From: Caminicella sporogenes DSM 14501
Lineage (GTDB): Bacteria > Bacillota > Clostridia > Peptostreptococcales > Caminicellaceae
NCBI RefSeq assembly: GCF_900142285.1
Contig: NZ_FRAJ01000003.1
Coordinates: 169,262 to 233,261 of the forward strand
Length of the DNA stretch: 64,000 nucleotides
Direction of reading: 5' to 3'
A model generated the notes under the pieces. That model was not told the origin of the DNA and did not search any database. It saw only the letters and a list, made by a program, of their open reading frames with translations. Below are positions 9,096 through 17,240 of this stretch, piece after piece. Each line of letters opens with the position of its first letter. The stretch's first letter is position 1. Made by a program: the position numbers and the translations under genes.

Positions 9096-9839
9096 TTACA
9101 TCACCATTCCACCGTCAACGTTTATAACTTGACCTGTTATATAATTTGCTTCTTCAGATGCAAGGAAAGCAACAACATTTGCAACATCTTCTGGTTTTCC
9201 AAATCTTGCAATAGGAATATTTTTCTTGTAGTTTTCAATAACATCAGCAGGAAGTTTATCTGTCATTTCAGTTTCAATAAAACCGGGTGCAACAGCATTC
9301 ACAGTAATTCCTCTTGCTGCTAGTTCTTTTGCAGCTGACTTTGTAAATCCTATTACTCCTGCTTTTGATGCAGAATAATTTGCCTGTCCTGCATTCCCTA
9401 TAATGCCAACTACTGACGCAACATTAATTATTTTACCTGACCTTTGCTTCATCATTTTTTTTCCAACTAATTTCGTACATAAATATGTACCTTTAAGATT
9501 AATATTTATTACCTTATCCCAATCTTCATCTTTCATTCTAATTAAAAGACCATCTCTAGTAATTCCTGCATTGTTTACTAAAATATCTATACTTTCAAAA
9601 TTTTTGCTAACTTCTTTTACTAAATTTGCTACATCATCAGGATTTGAAACATCAGCTTTAATTGCAATAGCCTTTCTTCCCATACTTTTTATTTTTTCAA
9701 CAACTTCTTGAGCTTTTTCAAAATTACTAGTATAATTCACTACTATATCTGCACCTTTTTCTGCTAGTTTTAAAGCTATAGCTTTTCCTATACCTCTTGA
9801 CCCACCAGTTACAATAGCTGTTTTACCAGATAAATTCAT
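9096..9839 (-). CDS. fabG: 3-oxoacyl-[ACP] reductase (FabG)
   Basis: NADPH-dependent reductase of the fatty-acid cycle and member of the short-chain dehydrogenase family. The cofactor motif GGSRGIGKA is at about residues 12-20, NNAG at about 88, the catalytic Ser lies near VASVVG, and YSASKAG supplies Tyr and Lys. The protein is 247 residues from the ATG used here; a TTG one codon upstream is better spaced from the GGGGG ribosome site, so the start could be 9842. A longer frame to 9857 is unlikely. It lies between fabD and fabF. Confidence 0.95.
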   Translation of the reverse strand: MNLSGKTAIVTGGSRGIGKAIALKLAEKGADIVVNYTSNFEKAQEVVEKIKSMGRKAIAIKADVSNPDDVANLVKEVSKNFESIDILVNNAGITRDGLLIRMKDEDWDKVININLKGTYLCTKLVGKKMMKQRSGKIINVASVVGIIGNAGQANYSASKAGVIGFTKSAAKELAARGITVNAVAPGFIETEMTDKLPADVIENYKKNIPIARFGKPEDVANVVAFLASEEANYITGQVINVDGGMVM

Positions 9840-9869
9840 CAATACTATTACCCCCAATTAACATTTAAT

Positions 9870-10805
9870 TTATTTTGTTAAAGATTTTATAGTCTTTTCT
9901 AAAGAAGCTATATCTTCTACATTTAAAATAGTAACTTTTTTTGAAATTCTTTTAATAAATCCAGATAGAGCTTTCCCCGGTCCAGCTTCTATAAAAGTAT
10001 CTACTCCATCTTCTATCATTTTCTTTACTGAATCTTCCCAAAGTACAGGACTGCTAACTTGTCTAATAAGTAATTCCTTTACACTTTCAATAGATTTATA
10101 ATAATCTGCTGTTACATTAGCAACAACCGGAATATTAAAGTTTGATAACTCTATATTATCTAATTCTTTAGCTAGTTTTTCACCTGCACCTTTTAACATG
10201 CTTGAATGAAAAGGTGCAGATACATTCAAGATTACAGCTTTTTTCGCTCCTAATTCCTTTCCTATTTCAACTGCTCTTTCAACAGCTTTCACTTCCCCAG
10301 AAATAACTATTTGAACTGGAGAATTGAAATTGGCAGGTTCAACTATACCAACTTCTGAAGCCTTCTCACATGCCTCTAAAACTTTTTCTCTTTCAAGTCC
10401 TATAAAAGCTGCCATTGTACCTACTCCTATAGGTACTTCTTCCTGCATATACTTACCTCTCAATTTTACCACTCTTACTGCATCTTTAAAATCTATTACT
10501 CCTGCTGCAACGAGAGCTGAATATTCTCCTAAACTTAATCCAGCAACTACATCTGGAAAAATTCCCTTTTCTTTTAAAACTTCATATACAGCTATACTAG
10601 CTGTTAATATTGCAGGTTGAGTATTTTCTGTCTTTTTAAGTTCTTCTTCTGGACCTTCAAAACACAACTTTTTCATATCATAGCCAATGGCACTTGAAGC
10701 TTTTTCAAAAATTTTATCTGCTACTTCAAAATTATCAACTAATTCTCTACCCATTCCAACATATTGTGCTCCCTGTCCGGGAAAGACAAAAGCTATTTTA
10801 CCCAT
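9870..10805 (-). CDS. fabD: Malonyl-CoA:ACP transacylase (FabD)
   Basis: Transfers malonyl groups from CoA to ACP. Motifs are FPGQGAQYVGMG at the N-terminus, the nucleophile elbow GLSLGEYSA near residue 90 and the active-site His in APFHSSML near 198. The ATG at 10805 follows AGGAGGGG and gives 311 residues, the normal length; the open frame to 10850 runs into fabH and is not needed. It is the fourth gene of the operon. Confidence 0.96.
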   Translation of the reverse strand: MGKIAFVFPGQGAQYVGMGRELVDNFEVADKIFEKASSAIGYDMKKLCFEGPEEELKKTENTQPAILTASIAVYEVLKEKGIFPDVVAGLSLGEYSALVAAGVIDFKDAVRVVKLRGKYMQEEVPIGVGTMAAFIGLEREKVLEACEKASEVGIVEPANFNSPVQIVISGEVKAVERAVEIGKELGAKKAVILNVSAPFHSSMLKGAGEKLAKELDNIELSNFNIPVVANVTADYYKSIESVKELLIRQVSSPVLWEDSVKKMIEDGVDTFIEAGPGKALSGFIKRISKKVTILNVEDIASLEKTIKSLTK

Positions 10806-10822
10806 GATTTCCCCTCCTAATA

Positions 10823-11815
10823 TTACCATTTTACTACACAAGAACCCCAAGTTAATCCTGCACCAAAACCAACTAATACTACTATATCATTTTCTCTGAT
10901 TTTATTTTGCTTTACTGCTTCATCTAAAGCTACAGGAATAGAAGCTGCAGACATATTTCCATATTTGTCTAAATTTACATAAACTTTATCCATTGAAAGT
11001 TTTAGCCTCTTTGCTGCTGATAAGATTATTCTGATATTTGCTTGATGTGGTACTAAATAATCTACATCTTCTACATTTAGATTGCAGAGTTTCAATGCTT
11101 CTTTTGATGCATCTCCCATAATCCTTACTGCAAATTTAAAAACTTCACTTCCATCCATTTTTATATAGTGAAGATTTTGTTTTACAGTTTCAATAGATGC
11201 CGGCATTCTTGAACCTCCAGCAGGCTGTGTTAGGAATTTTCCTTTTTCACCATCAGCACCTAAATATGTAGATAAAATTCCTCTACCTTCTTCTACCGGA
11301 CCTAAAACTACTGCACCTGCTCCATCACCAAATAAAACGCAAGTATTTCTGTCATTCCAATCCATAATTTTAGATAATGTTTCAGCACCAATCACTAAAA
11401 CATATTTATACACCCCAGTAGCTATAAATTGCTTGCCAACTGTCATTCCATATAAGAAACCTGAACATCCTGCTTCTAAATCAAATGCAGCTGCATTTGC
11501 TGCTCCTAAATTGCTTTGAACAATACAAGCAGTCGAAGGAAATGCCATATCAGGAGTAACTGTCGCAACAATTATTAAATCTAAATCTTCCGGCTTAATA
11601 TTTGCCATTTCAAGTGCTTTTCTTGCAGCCATCGTTGCTAAATCTGATGTAGCAGTAGAATCATCAGCTATACGTCTAGTATGAATACCTGTTCTAGACA
11701 CTATCCAATCATTAGATGTATCTACCATCTTTTCTAAATCAAAATTTGTAATTTCTTTTTCCGGAAGATAACTACCAGTACCTAAAATCCCTACACTTTG
11801 CAAAACATTATTCAA
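10823..11815 (-). CDS. fabH: 3-oxoacyl-[ACP] synthase III (FabH)
   Basis: Starts fatty-acid chains by condensing an acyl-CoA primer with malonyl-ACP. The protein shows GILGTGSYLPEK near the start, the catalytic Cys in EAGCSGFLYG (about 115), His in VPHQANIRI and Asn in GNMSAASIP. The chosen TTG start at 11815 lies 9 bases after GGGAG and overlaps the plsX stop by 8 bases; a TTG three codons upstream is the alternative. About 330 residues. It is coupled to plsX upstream and fabD downstream. Confidence 0.95.
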   Translation of the reverse strand: MNNVLQSVGILGTGSYLPEKEITNFDLEKMVDTSNDWIVSRTGIHTRRIADDSTATSDLATMAARKALEMANIKPEDLDLIIVATVTPDMAFPSTACIVQSNLGAANAAAFDLEAGCSGFLYGMTVGKQFIATGVYKYVLVIGAETLSKIMDWNDRNTCVLFGDGAGAVVLGPVEEGRGILSTYLGADGEKGKFLTQPAGGSRMPASIETVKQNLHYIKMDGSEVFKFAVRIMGDASKEALKLCNLNVEDVDYLVPHQANIRIILSAAKRLKLSMDKVYVNLDKYGNMSAASIPVALDEAVKQNKIRENDIVVLVGFGAGLTWGSCVVKW

Positions 11816-12815
11816 ATTTATCAACTCCCATTCTACTAATCATTTCTTCAATATTTTCTATTACTTTATTTTCTGCAAAAATCTCTCCATATTTAATTGC
11901 ATTTTTTATTGCTTTAGAATTTGAACTTCCATGAGCTTTTACTACAGCACCTTTAATTCCCAATAATGGTGCTCCACCATATTCAGTATAATCAAGCTTT
12001 GATTTGAAATTTTTAAAAACATCTTTCAATACAAATGCTGCCAGCTTTTTTACAATACCATTCATTAACTGCTGTTTTAGCATTACAGCCATATTTTTTG
12101 CTACACCTTCTGTCAATTTTAATACTATATTTCCTGTAAAGCCATCACAAACTATAACATCAACTAATCCTTCAGGCAAATTTCTCGCTTCAACATTTCC
12201 AATAAAATTGAGATTTGAATCTTCAAGAAGTGAAAATGCCTCATTAATTAATTTATTGCCTTTACCTTTTTCAATTCCTATATTAATTAATCCTATTTTG
12301 GGTTTTTCAATTTTCAAAACTTTTTCAGCATAAATTAATCCCATTACTGCAAACTCTAGAAGATTATGCGGTTTACAATCTGAATTTGCTCCAGCGTCAA
12401 CAAGAAGTGAAAAACCCTTTTTAGTAGGATATATAGGTGCTAAAGCAGGTCTATCAATACCTTTTATTCTTCCAACTCTCATTAGACTGCCAACTAATAA
12501 AGCACCTGTATTCCCTGCTGAAATAAAACAATCTGCTTCTCTTTTTTTTACTAAGTCAAGTCCAACAATCATGGAAGAATTCTTTTTTCTCTTTACTGCT
12601 TGAACAGGTTTGTCTTCATTAGTTATTATTTCATCTGCATTAACTATTTCAATGTTCTTAAAATTATTTGTATACTTAGCTATTTCTTTTTTTATCACTT
12701 TTTCTTGTCCAACTAATATCAAACTTGAATTTATTTCCTTTAGAGCTTGTATACTGCCTTTAATAATTTCAGTAGGGGCATTATCTCCTCCCATAATATC
12801 AACTGCAATTTTCAT
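11808..12815 (-). CDS. plsX: Phosphate acyltransferase PlsX
   Basis: Makes acyl-phosphate from acyl-ACP, the donor for PlsY in phospholipid synthesis, so it links fatty-acid and membrane-lipid synthesis. It has 335 residues with the N-terminal IAVDIMGGDNAP motif, SAGNTGALL, DAGANSDCKP and VCDGFTGNIVLK typical of PlsX. The ATG follows GAGGTG. It sits directly after fapR, as in Bacillus, and overlaps fabH. Confidence 0.96.
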   Translation of the reverse strand: MKIAVDIMGGDNAPTEIIKGSIQALKEINSSLILVGQEKVIKKEIAKYTNNFKNIEIVNADEIITNEDKPVQAVKRKKNSSMIVGLDLVKKREADCFISAGNTGALLVGSLMRVGRIKGIDRPALAPIYPTKKGFSLLVDAGANSDCKPHNLLEFAVMGLIYAEKVLKIEKPKIGLINIGIEKGKGNKLINEAFSLLEDSNLNFIGNVEARNLPEGLVDVIVCDGFTGNIVLKLTEGVAKNMAVMLKQQLMNGIVKKLAAFVLKDVFKNFKSKLDYTEYGGAPLLGIKGAVVKAHGSSNSKAIKNAIKYGEIFAENKVIENIEEMISRMGVDKFE

Positions 12816-12829
12816 TTTTTCACCTCAAA

Positions 12830-13387
12830 TTATATGGATACCAATATAAATTTGCCTCTAAAAACCTGTTCGTCTTTAACTGTAATTTTAACGTGAACAA
12901 AATACTTGTTCCCTCTTATTTTCGTAACTTCAGCTTTAGCAATAAGTTTTTGTCCTGCTAAAACAGGAACTCTATATTTAATATTAGCTACACCTGTCAA
13001 AGCTACATCAGCATCTATAACAGCCATAGCCAGTGATTCTGCCATTGCAAATATGTAATGTCCTCTTACTATTTTAGTCTTTTTAAATACCATACTAGAA
13101 TCTGTTTCTAAAATAGAAATTCCTCTTTTATTCAATTCAAGGTCAATCAATTCTCCTACTATTTCAGCTTCAGCAATTGTTCTAACTTTTTTATAATTTG
13201 CCTTGGCAACTTTTTTCACTCTTTCTCTTAATTCTGGAATATTTAGTGCAAGTCTATCCAGTCTAATAGTCTGTATACTAACATTAAACATATCACTCAA
13301 TTCTTCATCAGTGATAAAAGGGTCTTCCTCAATAACCTTTAAAAACTTTTCTTGTCTTTCTTTTTTACTTAATTTTCTGGAAGACAT
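12830..13387 (-). CDS. fapR: Fatty-acid biosynthesis repressor FapR
   Basis: Transcriptional repressor that responds to malonyl-CoA and controls fatty-acid and phospholipid genes. The 185-residue protein has an N-terminal DeoR-like helix-turn-helix ([23 protein letters not shown], about residues 26-48, seen in two parts) and a C-terminal hot-dog domain ([15 protein letters not shown]) that binds malonyl-CoA in the family. It heads the operon, and a FapR-type operator overlaps its start site, so it is very likely autoregulated. The ATG follows GAGGTGG. Confidence 0.95.
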   Translation of the reverse strand: MSSRKLSKKERQEKFLKVIEEDPFITDEELSDMFNVSIQTIRLDRLALNIPELRERVKKVAKANYKKVRTIAEAEIVGELIDLELNKRGISILETDSSMVFKKTKIVRGHYIFAMAESLAMAVIDADVALTGVANIKYRVPVLAGQKLIAKAEVTKIRGNKYFVHVKITVKDEQVFRGKFILVSI

Positions 13388-13410
13388 TTTTCCACCTCTT
13401 TAAAAATAAT

Positions 13411-13429
13411 ATTAGTACCTAGTTCTAAT
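13411..13429 (-). promoter_or_regulatory. FapR operator
   Basis: The imperfect palindrome ATTAGTACCTAGTTCTAAT closely resembles the FapR binding site known from Bacillus and Staphylococcus. It covers the predicted start site of the fapR promoter just upstream, a position that would block transcription. Seen directly; the regulator's identity follows from fapR being the next gene. Confidence 0.85.
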
Positions 13430-13433
13430 AATA

Positions 13434-13462
13434 AGTATAAATTATATTATCATATAAAGCAA
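13434..13462 (-). promoter_or_regulatory. Promoter of the fapR-plsX-fabHDGF operon
   Basis: -35 TTGCTT (13457-13462), 17-base spacer and -10 TATACT (13434-13439). The FapR operator follows immediately. The remaining bases up to 13628 are AT-rich, and I see nothing in them. Confidence 0.75.
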
Positions 13463-13628
13463 GTTAATTTTAAGTTTTAAACTATCAGTTTTTATTTTTA
13501 TATGCCTAGACTTCAGATTAATTCTTTAACTACAATCCTTCATTCTTAGCTCTAAACTTTTAACTTATAATTTTTATTCTACCTGTTTTAAAAATATACT
13601 TTATTACAAAAAACGTTTAAATTTTTAC

Positions 13629-13666
13629 AAAAAAATAAATAAACCTCACTATTATATTAGTGAGGT
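13629..13666 (-). terminator. Terminator after rpmF
   Basis: Perfect 9-bp stem ACCTCACTA/TAGTGAGGT (13658-13666 and 13643-13651) with a 6-base loop and a U-rich tail on the minus strand, 10 bases after the rpmF stop. Confidence 0.88.
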
Positions 13667-13675
13667 CCCTTACAA

Positions 13676-13855
13676 CTAATCAACTTTAATTACTTCTTTA
13701 TCTCCATAGTAACCACATGATTTGCAAACTCTATGTGGTAAATTTGGTTCATTACATTGTGGGCATTTAATTACATTTGGAGCTGTCATTTTAATATTAG
13801 CAGCTCTTCTCTTATCTCTTCTAGCCTTTGAAGTTTTTCGTTTAGGTACTGCCAT
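13676..13855 (-). CDS. rpmF: 50S ribosomal protein L32
   Basis: Small ribosomal protein of 59 residues. It opens MAVPKRKTSKARRDKRRAA, as L32 does, and carries four zinc-ligand cysteines as CPQC and CKSC, so this is the zinc-binding form. The ATG is 2 bases after the yceD stop, so the two are co-transcribed from the strong promoter at 14408-14436. The yceD-rpmF pair is conserved across bacteria, often just before fapR-plsX, as here. Confidence 0.96.
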   Translation of the reverse strand: MAVPKRKTSKARRDKRRAANIKMTAPNVIKCPQCNEPNLPHRVCKSCGYYGDKEVIKVD

Positions 13856-13857
13856 CG

Positions 13858-14379
13858 TTACACCTCCTCATTATTGCTAAAAAAATTTTTTAATTTTTCC
13901 AATCTTGGATCAATTTTTTCTTTGTTGCATTTACATTTATTTATATTTAGATTTTCACCACATGTTGGACATAAACCTTTACAATCTTCTTTACACAAAA
14001 CTTTCATAGGCAAAGATAAAATTACTGCTTCATTTACTAAAGCAGACAATTCTATTGTATCACCCTCAAGATATAGACTGTCATCTTCATTATCTTCAAT
14101 TTCAGTTTTGCCAAGTTTTATTTTTGTAACTATGTGTCCATTAATTTCTTTATCAACTTCTTCTAAACATCTATTACATCTAAAAGTTATATTGCCTGAA
14201 AAATTTAATTCAACTATATATTCTTCATTTTTTTTATAAATTTTACCTAAAAAGTGTAAGGGCTTTGCATTGACTATATCATAGCTTTCAAAAATTTCAT
14301 CTTTATCAAGGGTGTAATAAAAATCTAAATCAATACAACTTTCTCTACAACTAATTAACTGCTCTAAATTGATTTTCAT
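13858..14379 (-). CDS. yceD: YceD family protein (DUF177)
   Basis: A 173-residue DUF177/YceD protein. It contains FRCNRCLEEV near residue 76 and CKGLCPTCGENLN near 140, a cysteine pattern typical of the Firmicute form and probably zinc-binding. The role is not firmly known; in other bacteria it is linked to 23S rRNA processing. The ATG follows GAGGTG. It lies first in a two-gene unit with rpmF. Confidence 0.9.
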   Translation of the reverse strand: MKINLEQLISCRESCIDLDFYYTLDKDEIFESYDIVNAKPLHFLGKIYKKNEEYIVELNFSGNITFRCNRCLEEVDKEINGHIVTKIKLGKTEIEDNEDDSLYLEGDTIELSALVNEAVILSLPMKVLCKEDCKGLCPTCGENLNINKCKCNKEKIDPRLEKLKNFFSNNEEV

Positions 14380-14407
14380 AAATTCACCTCATAGCATGGA
14401 CAGATTT

Positions 14408-14436
14408 ATTATACAGAGCTAAATGATATTTGTCAA
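14408..14436 (-). promoter_or_regulatory. Consensus sigma-A promoter for yceD-rpmF
   Basis: A perfect -35 TTGACA (14431-14436), 17-base spacer and perfect -10 TATAAT (14408-14413), giving a short leader of about 20 bases. This is the strongest promoter by sequence in the window, suitable for a ribosomal protein gene. Confidence 0.9.
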
Positions 14437-14480
14437 GCAAAAGTACTTGATAAAATACAAATATTTATACATTTAAGAAA

Positions 14481-14506
14481 TATAGGTAGGATAGCTCCTA
14501 CCTATA
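14481..14506 (-). terminator. Hairpin terminator after ackA
   Basis: Perfect 11-bp stem TATAGGTAGGA/TCCTACCTATA with a 4-base loop, directly after the ackA stop on the minus strand. The U-run is weak (UUUCUUAAAU), so termination may be partial. Confidence 0.7.
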
Positions 14507-14508
14507 GA

Positions 14509-15705
14509 TTATTTTACTAAATCAATTGTATCTCTTGCAATCATCAATTCTTCATTTGTAGGAATAACTAATATTTTTACCTTTGAATCTTCTGTACTAA
14601 CAACTGCTTCTTTACCTCTTATATTGTTCTTTTCTTTATCTAATTTCACACCCATAAACTCAAGATTTTCACATATAGCTTCCCTATTAGTGATTGAGTT
14701 TTCTCCTAAGCCTGCAGTAAATACTATGGCATCTACGCCACCCATAACTGCAGCATATGCAGCTATATACTTCTTAACTCTCATATCAAATTTATCTATA
14801 GCAAGTTTAGCTCTTTCATTTCCATTAGCAGCAGCTTCTTCAATATCTCTAAAGTCACTACTTACACCAGATATTCCAAGTACTCCAGATTTTTTATTTA
14901 AAAGATTGTTCATACCATTAATATCTAAATTTTCCTTTTCCATTACAAAAGTTACTATAGCAGGGTCAATATCTCCACATCTAGTTCCCATTACTAATCC
15001 CTCTAATGGAGTAAAGCCCATACTTGTATCTACAGATTTACCATTTTGAATAGCTGCTAAACTTGCACCATTTCCTAAATGACAAGTAATTATTTTAAGT
15101 TCTTTTATATCTTTTCCTAAAATCTCAGCAGCTCTTTGTGATACATATCTATGACTTGTTCCATGGAAACCATACTTTCTCACACCATATTTTTCATAAA
15201 GTTCATATGGAAGTGGGTATATATATGCATGTTTCGGCATAGTTTGATGAAAAGCTGTATCAAAAACTCCTACCATTGGTACATTAGGCATAAGCTCTTG
15301 ACAAGCTCTAATTCCCATTAAATTTGGCGGATTATGTAAAGGTGCAAGTTCTATACATTCTTCTAATGCTTTTATTACTTCATCATCAATAACTACTGAA
15401 CCGCTAAATTTCTCTCCACCATGTACAACTCTATGACCAACAGCATTAATTTCTGACATATCTTTTATAGCTCCATGCTTTTCATCAACTAAAGCATCTA
15501 ACACTAATTTTAATGCATCTTTATGGTCTTTTATAGGCTGCTTTATTACCACTTTATCATCTAACTTAGCAGTTTCATGCTTCAGCCTAGAACCTTCTAT
15601 TCCTATTCTTTCCACAAGACCTTTTGCTAAAACGTTTTCAGTCTTCATATCAATAAGTTGATATTTTAATGAAGAACTACCACAATTGATAACTAAAACA
15701 TTCAT
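14509..15705 (-). CDS. ackA: Acetate kinase
   Basis: Converts acetyl-phosphate and ADP to acetate and ATP, the ATP-yielding step of acetate fermentation. It has 398 residues. Motifs are [11 protein letters not shown] at the N-terminus, [10 protein letters not shown] (about 92), [11 protein letters not shown] (about 178) and [10 protein letters not shown] (about 208). The ATG follows AGGAGG. It is a single-gene unit with its own promoter and terminator; the phosphotransacetylase gene often found next to it is not here. It is divergent from tmcAL. Confidence 0.97.
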   Translation of the reverse strand: MNVLVINCGSSSLKYQLIDMKTENVLAKGLVERIGIEGSRLKHETAKLDDKVVIKQPIKDHKDALKLVLDALVDEKHGAIKDMSEINAVGHRVVHGGEKFSGSVVIDDEVIKALEECIELAPLHNPPNLMGIRACQELMPNVPMVGVFDTAFHQTMPKHAYIYPLPYELYEKYGVRKYGFHGTSHRYVSQRAAEILGKDIKELKIITCHLGNGASLAAIQNGKSVDTSMGFTPLEGLVMGTRCGDIDPAIVTFVMEKENLDINGMNNLLNKKSGVLGISGVSSDFRDIEEAAANGNERAKLAIDKFDMRVKKYIAAYAAVMGGVDAIVFTAGLGENSITNREAICENLEFMGVKLDKEKNNIRGKEAVVSTEDSKVKILVIPTNEELMIARDTIDLVK

Positions 15706-15776
15706 TTTTATACCTCCTATTATATCTAAATTAAATTATTTGTTAATAAATAATTTTTATACTTCCAATTATAATA

Positions 15777-15804
15777 ATTATAAAATAATGAAGAAATTTT
15801 TCAA
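15777..15804 (-). promoter_or_regulatory. Promoter for ackA
   Basis: -35 TTGAAA (15799-15804), 16-base spacer and -10 TATAAT (15777-15782) on the minus strand. Confidence 0.6.
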
Positions 15805-15821
15805 GTTTAATTTTGCCTTTT

Positions 15822-15850
15822 TTGTTATTTTAGACAAATAAATTTATAAT
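15822..15850 (+). promoter_or_regulatory. Promoter for tmcAL
   Basis: -35 TTGTTA (15822-15827), 17-base spacer and -10 TATAAT (15845-15850) on the plus strand, back to back with the ackA promoter. Confidence 0.6.
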
Positions 15851-15904
15851 AAAATAATATAAGACAAAAAAATTTTATTTTATTATTTACTATAGGAGGG
15901 AAAC

Positions 15905-17158
15905 ATGAAAATATTAGGAATAATAGCAGAATATAATCCATTTCACAATGGACATAAATATCATCTAAATAAGTCATTAAAGATTACAGGTGCAACCCAC
16001 ACCATAGCAGTTATGAGCGGCAATTTTCTACAAAGAGGTGAACCTGCACTATTTGATAAATGGGAAAGAGCAAAAATGTGCATAAAAGAAGGTTTAGATT
16101 TAGTTATAGAACTTCCTACTATCTATGCTTGTAATAGCGCTGAGTTTTTTGCAAAAGGAAGTATTTCTATCCTCAATTTTCTAAACATTGTAGACTATAT
16201 ATGTTTTGGAAGTGAAAGCGGTAAAATTGAAAATCTAAAAAATATAGCTGATATTTTATGTGATGAACCTAAAGAATATAAACTTTTATTAAAAAAATAC
16301 TTGAATACGGGAATTACTTTCCCTAAAGCTAGAGAATTAGCACTAAAAGAATATTTAAAACAATTTTCTATTTTAAACATGAAAGAAGATGTTTTAAATT
16401 CTCCAAATAATATTCTCGCAATTGAATATTTAAAAGCCTTAAAACAATTAAACAGCAGTATAAAACCAATAACAATAGAAAGAATTAAAGCAGACTACAA
16501 CTCCGATAAATTTTATGAAAATATATGCAGTGCTACTGCCATAAGAAAATTTCTTTTAAATAATTTAGATAAAATTGATACTCTTAAAAATGTAATTCCA
16601 GAAAACAGTTTTGAAATTCTCATAGATAATATTTTAAAATCAAAAGGACCTATTTTCATTCATGATTTAGAACAAATTATATTCTATAAATTGAGAACTG
16701 CTTCTCCTAATGATTTAAAACAAATTCATGATATAAATGAAGGTCTTGAAAACAGACTAAAAAAAGCCTGCTTAATTTCAAATTCTCTTAAAGAACTTAT
16801 AGACAATATAAAAACTAAAAGATATGCTTTAACGAGAATACAGAGAATACTGATAAACTCATTAATTAATATAACCAAATCTGATATTGAACTTATAAAA
16901 AAAGATTTTCAGCCAAAATATCTCAGGATTTTAGGATTTTCAAAAAAAGGAACAGATATTATTAAAATGATAAAAAAATCTTGCGATATACCAATAATAA
17001 CTAATTTAAAACAATATTATCCCCAAGATAAAATTGCAAAACGAATTTTAGAAATAGATATAATATCATCTGATATATACAGTCTCCTCTATAAAAATAA
17101 AAGTATGAAACGAGGAAGTTATGATTACATAAAAAAACCGTATATAGACTTTAAATAA
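15905..17158 (+). CDS. tmcAL: tRNA(Met) cytidine acetate ligase (YlbM/TmcAL)
   Basis: In Bacillus TmcAL makes N4-acetylcytidine at the wobble base of elongator tRNA-Met using acetate and ATP. The 417-residue protein has the nucleotidyltransferase motif YNPFHNGHKYHL at residues 11-22, then SGNFLQRGEPALFDKW and GSESG, all typical of the family. The ATG follows AGGAGG. It is transcribed with ylbJ downstream, with no terminator between them. Its neighbour ackA produces acetate, which may be coincidence. Confidence 0.93.
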   Translation: MKILGIIAEYNPFHNGHKYHLNKSLKITGATHTIAVMSGNFLQRGEPALFDKWERAKMCIKEGLDLVIELPTIYACNSAEFFAKGSISILNFLNIVDYICFGSESGKIENLKNIADILCDEPKEYKLLLKKYLNTGITFPKARELALKEYLKQFSILNMKEDVLNSPNNILAIEYLKALKQLNSSIKPITIERIKADYNSDKFYENICSATAIRKFLLNNLDKIDTLKNVIPENSFEILIDNILKSKGPIFIHDLEQIIFYKLRTASPNDLKQIHDINEGLENRLKKACLISNSLKELIDNIKTKRYALTRIQRILINSLINITKSDIELIKKDFQPKYLRILGFSKKGTDIIKMIKKSCDIPIITNLKQYYPQDKIAKRILEIDIISSDIYSLLYKNKSMKRGSYDYIKKPYIDFK

Positions 17159-17191
17159 ACTTATAAATGTTCCTTTTCAAGTAATAAAATT

Positions 17192-17235
17192 ACCATCTCA
17201 CAATATATATTAGATATACATTATTAGGAGATGGT
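17192..17235 (+). promoter_or_regulatory. Inverted repeat masking the ylbJ ribosome site
   Basis: ACCATCTC (17192-17199) is complementary over 8 bp to GAGATGGT (17228-17235), which overlaps the ylbJ Shine-Dalgarno AGGAG (17226-17230). A transcript reading through from tmcAL could fold so that the ribosome site is paired. Sigma-E-like sequences lie between (for example TATACATT at 17215-17222) but would put the start very near the ribosome site, so the promoter is unresolved. Confidence 0.5.
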
Positions 17236-17240
17236 GTCAA

